DNA from: Geomonas subterranea
GTDB taxonomy: Bacteria; Desulfobacterota; Desulfuromonadia; Geobacterales; Geobacteraceae
Assembly: GCF_019063845.1 (NCBI RefSeq)
Contig: NZ_CP077683.1
Coordinates: forward strand, 2,844,501 to 2,908,500
Reading direction: 5' to 3'
DNA length: 64,000 nucleotides
The position numbers and the translations under genes are program-made. The notes below the pieces were generated by a model that saw nothing but the letters and a program-made list of their open reading frames with translations, made no database searches and had not been told where the DNA came from. Of the stretch, positions 9,122 through 18,176 are shown piece after piece. Each line of letters begins with the position of its first letter. Position 1 is the stretch's first letter.

Positions 9122-9751
9122 TTACTTGTGGCCAACGCAGAGGAGGACGGGATAGCGGCGGGAGCTCCCGTCCGCTGCGGACTTTTCGATGGAGGCTGCG
9201 GTAACGACGCCGAGACCGTCCAGACCGTTTCGCGCGAACTCGCCGGTGAGGAAATCACGGGAGAAGCCGTGGTGCAGAACCCCGGTCGGGTCGTCGTGGA
9301 AGCGGCCATCCTCGGTTTCCAGGTCGGCGAGGGCGAGCCAGCCGCCAGGCTTCAGCGCCTGGGCCAGGGAAGCAACCAAGGCCGGGACGTCCCGGACGTG
9401 ATGCAGGGTCATGCTGCTCACGATGAGGTCGAAGCTCCTTTCCAGGTTCTGCTTTTCCAGGTCGAGCGGCATGGTGGCGACATTTTCGAGCCCTTGCGCC
9501 TCGATCTTCCGGTTTAGAACCTCCAGCATCCCCGGTGAGCTGTCGGCACCGGTGATGTGGCCGACGAAGGGCTGCAGTCCGAGGGTAACCAGGCCGCTGC
9601 CGCAACCGTAGTCCAGGGCGTACATCCCGGAGTTCAGGGGGATCGCTTTGCGCATCGCCTCGACGACATCCTGTGCCAGCTTCAGACGTCGCGGCTCCTG
9701 GTCCCATTGTCCGGCTACGGCATCGAAGTCCCGCTTGTTCTCTGTTGGCAT
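9122..9751 (-). CDS. Class I SAM-dependent methyltransferase
   Basis: A 209-residue Rossmann-fold methyltransferase. Motif I is LDYGCGSGLVT (about residues 45-55), the acidic residue at the end of strand 2 is in ITGADSS, and motif IV/post-I regions read FDLIVSSMTLHHV and LKPGGWLALADL. This is the UbiE/BioC-like small-molecule group, and the substrate is not predictable. I chose the ATG at 9751 because GGAGGAAGACC precedes it. A longer frame to 9823 adds non-conserved residues. It stands alone on the minus strand between the cytochromes and rpsT. The 381-bp gap to rpsT (9752-10132) holds the rpsT promoter and no other gene that I can see. Confidence 0.85.
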   Translation of the reverse strand: MPTENKRDFDAVAGQWDQEPRRLKLAQDVVEAMRKAIPLNSGMYALDYGCGSGLVTLGLQPFVGHITGADSSPGMLEVLNRKIEAQGLENVATMPLDLEKQNLERSFDLIVSSMTLHHVRDVPALVASLAQALKPGGWLALADLETEDGRFHDDPTGVLHHGFSRDFLTGEFARNGLDGLGVVTAASIEKSAADGSSRRYPVLLCVGHK

Positions 9752-10049
9752 GGTCTTCCTCCGGTGTGAGGGGCAACGCCCCTGGTGGTACCGCAGCATA
9801 ATATTCAAAAAGTCGAATGTCAAGCAGGCAGCACGGGTCGGGACGGTTCACAACGTGCTCAAAGTGCTCAACGCGGACCTGGTGGCTTGGTCGACGGGGT
9901 GGAGGGTACGGATGGTGGGAGCGCTTGGCGGGAGAGACGCGATGGGGATAGGATTCTGATCGATTTTCGCTGGCTTTGCCGGCGAAACAATGGTATGGTG
10001 GCCTGTTCGCGCGGCGGGAACTATTTTTCGACTGCGGGCGGTTTTATGC

Positions 10050-10080
10050 TTGACTCTGCGCCGCCCGGGTGATATATAAT
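10050..10080 (+). promoter_or_regulatory. Putative sigma-70 promoter of rpsT
   Basis: TTGACT at 10050-10055 with a TATATAAT stretch at 10073-10080. The spacing is 17 bp to TATATA or 19 bp to TATAAT. The predicted transcript start is about 45 nt before the rpsT start codon, which suits a strong ribosomal-protein promoter. Confidence 0.65.
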
Positions 10081-10132
10081 TTCTCTTTCCAAAAACCTAA
10101 AGCTACATTTTTAAAATACCCGGAGGTGCAGT

Positions 10133-10396
10133 TTGGCAAATCATAAATCGGCAATGAAGAGGATCAAGCAGACCGTAAAAAGGACTGAGCGCAACAAGCA
10201 CGAGCGTTCCACCCTGCGCACTTTCATCAAGCGCGTCCGCGAAGCGGTTGCCACCAAGGATCAGGACGCTGCAAAGGCCGCTCTGGCTGCTGCCATCCCG
10301 GTCATCGACGGTGCTGCAACCAAGGGGATCATCCACTCCTCCAACGCTTCCAGGAATGTTTCCCGCCTCACCAAACTGGTCAACACCCTGGCCTAG
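10133..10396 (+). CDS. rpsT: 30S ribosomal protein S20
   Basis: An 87-residue basic, helical protein that binds 16S rRNA early in 30S assembly. The N-terminus [20 protein letters not shown] and the ending [19 protein letters not shown] are diagnostic for S20. The start codon is TTG, nearly adjacent to a strong CGGAGG site; S20 commonly uses rare starts and is autoregulated in enterobacteria. It is a single-gene unit with its own promoter and terminator, convergent with holA. Confidence 0.97.
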   Translation: MANHKSAMKRIKQTVKRTERNKHERSTLRTFIKRVREAVATKDQDAAKAALAAAIPVIDGAATKGIIHSSNASRNVSRLTKLVNTLA

Positions 10397-10422
10397 TCCG
10401 GTAGCGGTTCAATGAAAGCACG

Positions 10423-10454
10423 AAAGGGAATTCCCACCAAGGAATTCCCTTTTC
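10423..10454 (+). terminator. Rho-independent terminator of rpsT
   Basis: Perfect 11-bp stem AAAGGGAATTC / GAATTCCCTTT with a short loop and a following T run, 27 bp after the rpsT stop. Confidence 0.85.
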
Positions 10455-10528
10455 TAGTTTGCAGGGAACAAGCCCCCTCCCTAACCCTCCCCCTCCAGGG
10501 GAGGGAACATAGACGGCTTCTCCTTTTC

Positions 10529-10606
10529 AGCCCACGCTCAGCCCACGCTCAAGCCATGCTTAAGCCACGCTCCAGCCATGCCAACCAGCTCCAGCCATGC
10601 TCAACA
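10529..10606. repeat. Degenerate ~11-bp tandem repeat
   Basis: About seven imperfect copies of an AGCCAYGCTCA-like unit lie in the space between the convergent genes rpsT and holA. Just upstream (10483-10505) is a C-rich/G-rich hairpin, CCCTCCCCCTCC-AGGGGAGGG, of a type that recurs elsewhere in the window. No coding function is seen. Confidence 0.6.
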
Positions 10607-10623
10607 AGCGCAGGCCGAGGCCG

Positions 10624-11619
10624 CTATGGCTGGCGCCTGCAGGCATCCATCACGAAACGCTCGAGCAATGGCTCTTCCAGCCCGCCTGACTTGAAGGCGA
10701 GGTCCAGTTCCAACATCCGCTCGAAAATCCGTTGCAGTTCCACTACCGTGTAGTTCCGCGCCTGCGCCGTCACCTTGTTCAGGAAGTACGGGTTGATCCC
10801 GGACGCCTTCGCGAGCTCGGACTGGGGCACCTTCTTGTCCAGAAGCTCCCGCACCTGCCAGAGCTGGCGGAAGTGCCGCGCCACCGCTCCCAACATGCGC
10901 AGGGGGACCTCGCCGTCCTGCAGCAGCGCGGTCAGCATCTTCAAGGCGCGGGGGAGATCCTTGCTCCCCAGGGCATCGGTGAACTCGAAGACGCTCTCGA
11001 CCTTGGTGTCGGAGACGATCGCCTTGACGTCGGCGACCGCGACCGTCTCCTTCTTGCCGCAGTAGATGCAAAGCTTCTCGATCTGAGAGACGAGCTCCTG
11101 CAGGTTGTTGCCGACCAGATAGCCCAGCAGCTCGGCCGCCGCGGGCTCGATCTTCTTGCCGGCGGCGCGCACCTCGTCGCGCACATAGGGCCCGAGCTGG
11201 TTCTCATAGGGTCGCTTGAACTCGACGGCTTCGCCGCGCTTTTTCAACTCGGCGTAGAACTTCTTGCGCCCGTCCACCTTCTCGGCCTGCAGGATGAGAC
11301 AGGTACCGGGCGACGGGTCCTGAAGGTAAGGGAGCAGCACTTCCATGGCGTGAGCGGAAAGATCCCCCCCCTTCTTCACCAGCACGACACGGCGGTCGGC
11401 GAACATGGGGAGGGTCTGGGCGGCGCTGAAGACCTCCTCCCCCTTGCATTCGTTTCCGTAGAAGACGTCGAGGTTGAAGTCGCGGAACCCGGGATCCACG
11501 GCCCGGTCCAGCAGCTTCTTGACCGCGCGCTCCACGAGGTACGGCTCGTCCCCGAACAGAAGGTACAGCGATGCCAGTTCTCCCTTTTCCACCGCCTTGT
11601 TGAACTCTTCCGGTTTCAT
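10624..11619 (-). CDS. holA: DNA polymerase III subunit delta
   Basis: A 331-residue clamp-loader subunit that opens the beta sliding clamp. The N-terminal YLLFGDEPYLVERAVKKL segment, the central LQELVSQIEKLCIYCG motif and the C-terminal helical collar (QARNYTVVELQRIFERMLELDLAFKSG) are typical of HolA. The ATG at 11619 has GAGGAACGTG upstream; a further in-frame ATG at 11649 lies inside the preceding terminator hairpin. The gene follows leuS and lptE, an order I recall from related genomes, but a terminator separates it from lptE. Confidence 0.93.
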   Translation of the reverse strand: MKPEEFNKAVEKGELASLYLLFGDEPYLVERAVKKLLDRAVDPGFRDFNLDVFYGNECKGEEVFSAAQTLPMFADRRVVLVKKGGDLSAHAMEVLLPYLQDPSPGTCLILQAEKVDGRKKFYAELKKRGEAVEFKRPYENQLGPYVRDEVRAAGKKIEPAAAELLGYLVGNNLQELVSQIEKLCIYCGKKETVAVADVKAIVSDTKVESVFEFTDALGSKDLPRALKMLTALLQDGEVPLRMLGAVARHFRQLWQVRELLDKKVPQSELAKASGINPYFLNKVTAQARNYTVVELQRIFERMLELDLAFKSGGLEEPLLERFVMDACRRQP

Positions 11620-11634
11620 CACGTTCCTCACGTC

Positions 11635-11674
11635 AAAAAAACCGCCCACCAGCCTGTTGCTGGATGGGCGGCGT
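11635..11674 (-). terminator. Rho-independent terminator between lptE and holA
   Basis: Read on the minus strand, the stem CCGCCCAtCCAGC / GCTGGtGGGCGG has a 4-5 base loop and is followed by seven T residues. It ends only 15 bp before the holA ATG. holA therefore depends on read-through or on a promoter buried in or before this hairpin. Confidence 0.85.
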
Positions 11675-11700
11675 CGATGTTCGCTGTTGTTGCCGGGGCG

Positions 11701-12225
11701 CTAGAAGCGTTCGCCGAGCTTTTGCCAGATCCGCTCGGAAATGCGCCGGCTGATTTTCTCGATGGCCGCTTCCTCCGCATCCTGCTGCAGGGCGATGCTG
11801 GCGTTGACCGGGTAAACCTGCTGCTCGGTTACATCCCCCTTCCAGAGCACCCTCTGCGAGCGCGCGTCACGCAGGGTGGCCTGCACGGAAAGAATGGCGT
11901 TGTACTCCCTGATGACGTCGGCCGCGGTGTAGGAAACCGGCACGCTGTTGTAGGAGAGGACGGTACCGGAAAGTTCCAGTTCCGCCCGGTCCGCCGGAAG
12001 GACCTTGCCGCCGGTCCGGAAGGAGAACTCGTCGATCATCTCGCGGGCGAGGACCGCCTCCACGCCGGCGCGGTAGCTCTTGTTGGCGAAAAGAACCACG
12101 TTCACGCCGTTGGCTCCAGCCAAGGGACCGTGCTGGATGACCGGACTGTAGCTGCAGCCGCTCGCGAGAAGGGCCGCGAGCAGGGTGAGCCAGCGAAGCG
12201 TTGTAAAAACCCTGGTGGCTGTCAT
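11701..12225 (-). CDS. lptE: LPS assembly lipoprotein LptE
   Basis: A 174-residue lipoprotein: an N-terminal hydrophobic segment, then the lipobox LLASGC. The mature part begins SYSPVIQHGPLAGANGVNVVLFANKSYRAGVE, the LptE/RlpB pattern. LptE plugs the LptD barrel that places lipopolysaccharide in the outer leaflet. The ATG at 12225 has GAGGA eight bases upstream; a GTG at 12240 overlaps the leuS stop and has no site. It lies directly after leuS, as in many Gram-negative genomes. Confidence 0.87.
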   Translation of the reverse strand: MTATRVFTTLRWLTLLAALLASGCSYSPVIQHGPLAGANGVNVVLFANKSYRAGVEAVLAREMIDEFSFRTGGKVLPADRAELELSGTVLSYNSVPVSYTAADVIREYNAILSVQATLRDARSQRVLWKGDVTEQQVYPVNASIALQQDAEEAAIEKISRRISERIWQKLGERF

Positions 12226-12239
12226 GGGACGCTTCCTCA

Positions 12240-14714
12240 CTAGGCGACGACGATGCTGACCAGTTTGCCGGGGACGTAGACGACCTTCTTCACGCTCTTC
12301 CCCTCCAGGTACGGCACGATCTTGTCATCGGCCAGCGCGGCGGCGCGGACATCGTCCTCCTTGGCGTCGGGGGCAACGGTGAGCTTGCTTCTGAGCTTGC
12401 CGTTCACCTGGATCACGACGGTGATCTCCTCGTCGACCACGGCGTCGGCGTCATAGCCGGGCCAGCCCGCCTGTTCCAGGCCGACCTGGTGGCCGAGCTC
12501 GGACCAGAGCTCTTCGGCGAAATGCGGCACGAAGGGAGCCAACAGGCGCACCACCGACTCCACCGCCTCGCGCACCACGGCGACGTTCTCCGGGGCGTCC
12601 TTCCCGGTGAAACCCTGGATGGAGTTGACCAGCTCCATCACCGCCGCGATGGCGGTGTTGAAGTGGAAACGCTCCTCGACGTCCTCGGAGACCTTCTTGA
12701 TTGTCTTGTGCACGGCGCGACGCAGCTTCTTCCCGTCCGCGGAGAGCTGGTCAACCTGGACGGCACCGGCGTTCTTGACGGCGGGGAGCACGTCGTACAC
12801 CAGGCGCCAGACGCGGTTAAGGAAGCGGTAGCTCCCGTCCACCCCCTGGTCGCTCCAGTCGAGATCCTTCTCGGGCGGAGCGGCGAACAGGGAGAAGAGC
12901 CGCGCCGTGTCCGCGCCGTAGCGTTCGATGAGGGCGTTGGGGTCGACGACGTTCCCCTTGGACTTGGACATCTTGGCGCCGTCCTTGATGACCATCCCCT
13001 GGGTGAGGAGGTTGGAGAACGGCTCGTCCACGTTGCAGTAGCCGAGGTCCCTGAGCACCTTGGTGAAGAACCGGGCGTAGAGCAGGTGCAAAACGGCGTG
13101 CTCGATGCCTCCGATGTACTGGTCCACCGGCATCCAATGCTCGACCTGCTCGCGGTCCAGGGGACCCGAGGTGAACTTCGGCGAGCAGTAGCGCAGGAAG
13201 TACCAGGAGGACTGCACGAAGGTGTCCATGGTGTCGGTCTCGCGGCGCGCGGCCTCGCCGCACTGCGGGCAGGTGCAGGTGGTGAAGCTTCCCACGCGGG
13301 CCAGCGGATTGCCCCCCTCGCCGGTGAACTCGGCGTCCATCGGGAGCACGACCGGGAGCTCCGTTTCGGGAACGGGCACCACGCCGCAGAGATCGCAGTT
13401 GATCACCGGAATCGGGTTGCCCCAGTAACGCTGGCGGGAGATACCCCAGTCGCGCAGGCGGAAGTTGACGGTCTTCTTGCCGATCTTTTCCTTTTCCAGG
13501 TAGTCGGCGATGGCTTCCTTGGCGTCGGTGTTGCCCATGCCGTCGAAGCGGCCGGAGTTGACCATGGTCCCCTCGGCCGTGTAGGCCTCGGTCATGGTGG
13601 CGGGATCGAGCGTCTCGCCGGCGGGCTGGATCACCACCTTGAGCGGCAGATCGTATTTCCTGGCGAACTCGAAATCGCGCTGGTCGTGGGTCGGAACGGC
13701 CATGACGGCACCGGTGCCGTAGTCCATGAGGACGAAGTTGGCCAGGAAGATCGGCATCTTGACGTTGGTGACCGGGTTGACGCAGTAGGAGCCGGTGAAG
13801 ACCCCTTCCTTTTCCTGGTCATCGGCGGAGCGCTTGATGCGGTCGGTCTTCTTCACCTTGTCGATGAAGCCCTCGACGGCGGCGCGCTGCCCGGCGGTGG
13901 CCAGGTCCAGCGCCATCGGGTGCTCGGCGGCCAGCGACATGAAGGTGGCGCCGAACAGGGTATCCTGCCGGGTGGTGAATACCTTGATGCTGGTGAGCCC
14001 GTTCTCGAGCGGGAAGTCGATTTCACAGCCGACCGAACGGCCGATCCAGTTGCGCTGCATGGTGAGCACGCGCTCCGGCCACCCGGTGAGCTTGTAGGTG
14101 TCGTCCAGCAGTTCCTGGGCATAGTTGGTGATGCGGAAGGACCACTGCTCCAGCTCCTTCTGCTGCACCAGGGAGTCGCAGCGCCAGCAGCAGCCATCCT
14201 CGACCTGCTCGTTGGCGAGCACGGTCTCACACTTGGGGCACCAGTTGACGGCGGAGGATTTCTTGTACGCGAGCCCCTTCTTGTACATCTCGAGGAAGAT
14301 CTTCTGCTCCCACTTGTAGTAGTCGAGGTCGCAGGTGGCAAGCTCGCGCTCCCAGTCGTAGGAGAGACCCAGGCGCTTCAGCTGCCCGCGCATGTAATCG
14401 ATGTTCTCGTAGGTCCACTTGGCGGGGTGGCTCTTGTGCTGGATGGCGGCATTTTCAGCGGGCATCCCGAAGGCATCCCATCCCATCGGGTGCAGCACGT
14501 TGTACCCCTGCATCCTTTTGAAGCGGGCGATGACGTCGCCGATGGAATAGTTCCTGACATGACCCATGTGGATCTTGCCGGAGGGATACGGGAACATCTC
14601 GAGAAGGTAGTACTTCTTGCGAGTTGCGTCTTCGGTTGCCTTGAAGCTGTTGTGCGTAGCCCAGAACTGCTGCCATTTGCCCTCGACTGCCGAGGGAACG
14701 TATTTCTCTTCCAT
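12240..14714 (-). CDS. leuS: Leucyl-tRNA synthetase
   Basis: An 824-residue class Ia synthetase charging tRNA-Leu. The HIGH-type motif is [14 protein letters not shown] (about residues 40-53). The editing domain has [11 protein letters not shown] and [19 protein letters not shown]. The KMSKS loop is [10 protein letters not shown]. The C-terminal domain ends with [13 protein letters not shown] and [15 protein letters not shown]. The start at 14714 gives [15 protein letters not shown], the normal N-terminus; the reading frame continues upstream without homology. lptE follows with its start overlapping the leuS end. The 274-bp gap 14715-14988 contains only GC-rich palindromic repeats. Confidence 0.97.
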   Translation of the reverse strand: MEEKYVPSAVEGKWQQFWATHNSFKATEDATRKKYYLLEMFPYPSGKIHMGHVRNYSIGDVIARFKRMQGYNVLHPMGWDAFGMPAENAAIQHKSHPAKWTYENIDYMRGQLKRLGLSYDWERELATCDLDYYKWEQKIFLEMYKKGLAYKKSSAVNWCPKCETVLANEQVEDGCCWRCDSLVQQKELEQWSFRITNYAQELLDDTYKLTGWPERVLTMQRNWIGRSVGCEIDFPLENGLTSIKVFTTRQDTLFGATFMSLAAEHPMALDLATAGQRAAVEGFIDKVKKTDRIKRSADDQEKEGVFTGSYCVNPVTNVKMPIFLANFVLMDYGTGAVMAVPTHDQRDFEFARKYDLPLKVVIQPAGETLDPATMTEAYTAEGTMVNSGRFDGMGNTDAKEAIADYLEKEKIGKKTVNFRLRDWGISRQRYWGNPIPVINCDLCGVVPVPETELPVVLPMDAEFTGEGGNPLARVGSFTTCTCPQCGEAARRETDTMDTFVQSSWYFLRYCSPKFTSGPLDREQVEHWMPVDQYIGGIEHAVLHLLYARFFTKVLRDLGYCNVDEPFSNLLTQGMVIKDGAKMSKSKGNVVDPNALIERYGADTARLFSLFAAPPEKDLDWSDQGVDGSYRFLNRVWRLVYDVLPAVKNAGAVQVDQLSADGKKLRRAVHKTIKKVSEDVEERFHFNTAIAAVMELVNSIQGFTGKDAPENVAVVREAVESVVRLLAPFVPHFAEELWSELGHQVGLEQAGWPGYDADAVVDEEITVVIQVNGKLRSKLTVAPDAKEDDVRAAALADDKIVPYLEGKSVKKVVYVPGKLVSIVVA

Positions 14715-14988
14715 TAAACCCCGCCTTCCAGCGCCCCGAAGGACGCGAAAATTTATAATGTCGCAACCCGATGGTTGCGGGTACTTGTTGTGAGACGGCC
14801 GCAGGATGGGCCGGTGGACCTGATGGAACGAAGTGGCTGCCGCACGCCACCCCCGGTGGGTGGCCACAACGGACCAAGGTTGCCCATCCCGGGCCTCCCC
14901 CCTCCCGGGAGAGGTGGAAACGCGGATAAGGGCACCTTCACGGCCGCCGCGTCCGCTCTGGAGCGGGCGCGGTACGCCGGGAGGGCGG

Positions 14989-15366
14989 TCAGACGATCCG
15001 GAGCAGGTTCTTGGCGACGTCCAGGATCTTCGTCGGCTGAATCGGCTTGGTGATGTAGTCGTTGGCTCCCAGCGCCAGGGCACGCTCCCTGTCTTCCTGC
15101 GCCCCTTCCGTGGTGATGACCACGATGGGGATCGCCTTGTAGTTCGCGTCGTTACGCACCAGGCTCACCAATTTCAGGCCGTCCATGATCGGCATGTTGA
15201 TGTCGGTCAGGATCAGGTCGAACCGCTCGGAGGAAAGCTTCTTCAAGCCGTCGACGCCATCGTTGGCCTCGACTATCCGCACCCCCCTGATCCGCTTCAG
15301 CGCAAACGCGATGAGCTGCCTCATGGTGGGTGAATCTTCGACTATCAATACGTTGTAATCTGACAT
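14989..15366 (-). CDS. Single-domain response regulator (CheY-like)
   Basis: A 125-residue stand-alone receiver domain. It has the acidic pocket E10/D11, the phospho-acceptor D55 in [13 protein letters not shown], the switch Thr in VITTEG and the conserved Lys in DYITKPI. With no output domain it probably works by binding a partner. It is the last gene of the minus-strand chemotaxis-like cluster. The ATG at 15366 is preceded by GGGGGAT nine bases away; an earlier ATG at 15384 lacks a site. Confidence 0.88.
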   Translation of the reverse strand: MSDYNVLIVEDSPTMRQLIAFALKRIRGVRIVEANDGVDGLKKLSSERFDLILTDINMPIMDGLKLVSLVRNDANYKAIPIVVITTEGAQEDRERALALGANDYITKPIQPTKILDVAKNLLRIV

Positions 15367-15396
15367 CTGTACTGTATCCCCCATCGCAACAGCTGA

Positions 15397-16215
15397 TTAT
15401 TTGGTCAAAAGGTCGATGAACCCCTGGATGGTCGAAAGCTTGCGCTCGGAATCGCTGTAAAGCCGCGAACTGAAGATGGCGGTGGCTGCATGACCGGCCA
15501 GCAAAGTGAAGAGCTCGTAGTCGACGGCGGCGAATTCCTTTTTCTGCATCAGGAGCTTGTAGATCGCCAGCACGCCGATGACGTGTTCCTTGATCTTGAG
15601 CGGGATGCAGACCATCGGGGCGCTGAAATCACGCTCGTAGTTGTCGAAGTCGCTGGCGAAATGATTCTCGCCGGACTCCGCCACGGTCCCTATGATCCCC
15701 TTGCCGAGACGGAAGGACGGGATCTCGCTCCGGTCAATCCCTTCGGTGGAGACGGCCTGCAGCTCGTCGCTCTTCTCGTCGAGCAGCATGATGGCGAACT
15801 CCTCGGCACCGATCAGGTTGATGATGATCTCGGTTATGATCTGGAGCACTTCCTTGAAGTCGAGCGTGGAGTGGAGCTGGTAGCTCGCTATGTAGAGATT
15901 GGCGAGGTTGTTGTTCTCGTCCTCAATCTCCAGGTAGCGTGCCGCGAAATCCTGGTTTTCCTCCTCGACGTGCCTGATGCGGTCCAGGATCTCCTGCTTC
16001 TCCTGCTCCAGATCGGCGATCCGTTCGCTGAGCCTTTTCACCTCCGCGACCGGTGTCGCATCCCCCGGCCCCTGGGATTTCTCCAGCTCCAGCAGCCGGA
16101 ACCTGAGACGCTCGTTCTCCCTCAAAAGTTCCTGGGTGAACTCAGCCCCTTTCTTGAAAACCTGCAGGAACTCCTCGCCCCTGCTATGAACCAGTCGTTC
16201 ATCGTCCTTTTGCAT
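15397..16215 (-). CDS. Coiled-coil GAF-domain sensor protein
   Basis: A 272-residue soluble protein. Residues 1-95 form heptad-rich coiled coils (RENERLRFRLLELEK, LSERIADLEQEKQEILDRIRHVEEENQD). Residues 100-260 form a GAF domain (YQLHSTLDFKEVLQIITEIIINLIGAEEFAIMLLD ... VCIPLKIKEHVIGVLAIYKLL). No output domain is present, so it is likely a scaffolded sensor that binds a small ligand or protein. It lies 31 bp upstream of the receiver gene and downstream of cheB. The ATG at 16215 has GGGG six bases upstream. Confidence 0.83.
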   Translation of the reverse strand: MQKDDERLVHSRGEEFLQVFKKGAEFTQELLRENERLRFRLLELEKSQGPGDATPVAEVKRLSERIADLEQEKQEILDRIRHVEEENQDFAARYLEIEDENNNLANLYIASYQLHSTLDFKEVLQIITEIIINLIGAEEFAIMLLDEKSDELQAVSTEGIDRSEIPSFRLGKGIIGTVAESGENHFASDFDNYERDFSAPMVCIPLKIKEHVIGVLAIYKLLMQKKEFAAVDYELFTLLAGHAATAIFSSRLYSDSERKLSTIQGFIDLLTK

Positions 16216-16242
16216 GCGCACCCCGAATTAACGTCTAGTTGA

Positions 16243-17310
16243 TCAACCAAATCGCGGCAACAGGCCGCAACGAAGAACAATCTCACGCACCATGCCGTCC
16301 ATGGGGACCACCCGGTCCACCACTCCCGTTGCGATCGCCTCGCGCGGCATGCCGAACACCACAGCGGATTCCTCGGACTCGGCCACCACCTGCGCCCCCA
16401 CCTTCTTCGCCTCGCGTACCCCGAGGGCCCCGTCGTTCCCCATGCCGGTCAAGACCACGGCAAGCATCCGGTTGCGGTAGAGCTCCGCGCAGGACCGGAA
16501 CATCACGTCCACCGACGGAATGTAACGGTCCTTGGGGCCGGGGGGGACGATGCGGGCCACCACCTTTTCGCCCAGCCTTGCGAACACGAGGTTGTGACCG
16601 CCGGGGGCGATGAGGGCACGCCCGGGAAGGACTTCGTCGCCGTCCTTCGCCTCGCGCACCTCGAAGCCGGTGCTGCGGTTCAGCCTCTCGGCGAAGGCGG
16701 TGGTGAACCCGGCGGGCATGTGCTGGGAAATCACCATGGCGAAAGGTGGCGCGTCCCTGAACGAGGCAAAAATGCGCTGCAGGGCCGGCGGCCCCCCTGT
16801 CGAGGAACCGATCGCCACTATATCTATGCTGCTCGACACCCCGGCGGGGGCCGCGGGGACCGCGACCTCGGCCGCTGGGGGAGCCGGCTCACTCCGCTTC
16901 TGCACCCGGGCCATGTTCAGCTTGAACACCGCCTGGACCTTCTGGTGCAGGTCCTGCTGGATCTTCAGGAGCTCATCGGAGATGACGCTGGTCGGTTTGG
17001 CGATGAAGTCGACGGCACCGAGCTCCAGCGCCTTGAACACCTTCTCGTCGCCGGAAGTGGAGCTGATCACGATCACCGGGACCGGCGTGGTCGCCATCAG
17101 GATGCGCAGCATGGTGAAGCCGTCCATGCGGGGCATCTCGAGATCGAGCGTCACCAGGTCGGGGGTGAGATCGATCACCCTGCGGATCCCCTCCTCGCCG
17201 TTGGTGGCGTACCCCACCACCTGGACCCCCGGGAGTTCTTCCAGCATCCTGGTTATGGCGCGCCGATTATAGGCCGAATCGTCTACGACTACTACCCGTA
17301 TCTTTTTCAC
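16243..17310 (-). CDS. cheB: Chemotaxis response regulator protein-glutamate methylesterase CheB
   Basis: A 355-residue protein with an N-terminal receiver (phospho-acceptor D56), a Pro/Ala-rich linker (residues 138-160) and a C-terminal methylesterase. The catalytic triad is visible as S170 in GSSTGGP, H197 in SQHMPAGF and D293 in GMGNDGALG. It removes methyl groups from chemoreceptor glutamates or deamidates glutamines. The start is a GTG at 17308-17310 sharing four bases (GTGA) with the cheR stop, with GGAG upstream, so translation is coupled. No receptor gene is in the cluster, so its target must be encoded elsewhere. Confidence 0.94.
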   Translation of the reverse strand: MKKIRVVVVDDSAYNRRAITRMLEELPGVQVVGYATNGEEGIRRVIDLTPDLVTLDLEMPRMDGFTMLRILMATTPVPVIVISSTSGDEKVFKALELGAVDFIAKPTSVISDELLKIQQDLHQKVQAVFKLNMARVQKRSEPAPPAAEVAVPAAPAGVSSSIDIVAIGSSTGGPPALQRIFASFRDAPPFAMVISQHMPAGFTTAFAERLNRSTGFEVREAKDGDEVLPGRALIAPGGHNLVFARLGEKVVARIVPPGPKDRYIPSVDVMFRSCAELYRNRMLAVVLTGMGNDGALGVREAKKVGAQVVAESEESAVVFGMPREAIATGVVDRVVPMDGMVREIVLRCGLLPRFG

Positions 17311-18176
17311 GTGGCCACTCCGCCGCCGGTCGTATCCGTTTTCTGGTAGACCATATCGTTTTTCAAGTGCTTCAGCGCGAACGCGGTAGACAGGTTCATC
17401 AGGGATTCCGAGTGCCCCAGAAGGAGGTAACCGCCGCCGCGCAGCGTGTTGTAGAACGACTCGATCACCCGCTTCTTGGAGGTCTGGTCGAAGTAGATGA
17501 TCACGTTGCGGCAGAAGATCACATCCATCTTCCCCAAAAGCGCCAGCCGGTTGGCGTCGAACAGGTTCATCTGGCTGATGGTCACCAGTTCCCGCACCTC
17601 GTCGCAGATGCGATACCCCTCGTCGGTCTCGGTGAAGAACCGCTTCAGGTACCGCTCGTCGGTGGCGCGGAAGGATGCCTTGGTGTAGATCCCCTTGCGG
17701 GCGTGCTGCACCACGCGCTGGCTGATGTCGGAACCGACGATCTCCACCCGCCAGCCGTGGAGGCACCCCATCTCCAGGAGGAGCATGGCGATGGTGTAGG
17801 GCTCCTCGCCGGTGGAACACCCCGCGCTCCAGATGCGCAAGGTGCGCTCGCGCTGCTTGACCTTCATCACCTCCGGCACGATCTCGTCGGTGAAGGCGCG
17901 CAGCTGGAAGGCCTCGCGGAAGAAGTAGGTCTCGTTGGTGGTGAGGAGATCCATGATGTCGGCGATCTCCTGGTCCCTCCTGCGGTCGTACTTCAGGAAC
18001 TGGTAGTACTCGCGGAACCCGGACAGGTTGTGATGGGCCACCCGCTGCCCGAGCCGGCGGTCCAGCAGGTACTTGCTGTCGTCGTCGAAGAAGAGGCCGC
18101 AGTGGTTGTAGATCAGGTCCCTGATCAGGCGGAATTCCTCTTCCGTCAGTTGCAATTCAGGTTCGAAATATGGCAT
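17307..18176 (-). CDS. cheR: Chemotaxis protein methyltransferase CheR
   Basis: A 289-residue SAM-dependent glutamate methyltransferase that opposes CheB. The N-terminal helical domain has [10 protein letters not shown] and [10 protein letters not shown]. The Rossmann domain has [18 protein letters not shown] (SAM-binding loop) and [14 protein letters not shown]. There is no TPR extension and no C-terminal receptor-tethering domain. The start ATG overlaps the stop of the HEAT-repeat gene by one base (TGATG), and the end overlaps cheB, so the three genes form a tightly coupled set. Confidence 0.95.
   Translation of the reverse strand: MPYFEPELQLTEEEFRLIRDLIYNHCGLFFDDDSKYLLDRRLGQRVAHHNLSGFREYYQFLKYDRRRDQEIADIMDLLTTNETYFFREAFQLRAFTDEIVPEVMKVKQRERTLRIWSAGCSTGEEPYTIAMLLLEMGCLHGWRVEIVGSDISQRVVQHARKGIYTKASFRATDERYLKRFFTETDEGYRICDEVRELVTISQMNLFDANRLALLGKMDVIFCRNVIIYFDQTSKKRVIESFYNTLRGGGYLLLGHSESLMNLSTAFALKHLKNDMVYQKTDTTGGGVAT

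Noticed and set aside
12489-14717. A 742-codon plus-strand open frame across leuS
   Set aside because: It is antisense to a fully conserved leuS, has no recognisable motif, and is explained by high GC content. Similar long antisense frames over pckG, pckA, cheA, sucA and the HEAT gene were left out for the same reason.
16243-17820. Extended 525-residue reading of the cheB frame
   Set aside because: The upstream 170 codons are the antisense-like shadow of cheR in another frame. The conserved CheB start is the GTG at 17310 within the cheR stop.
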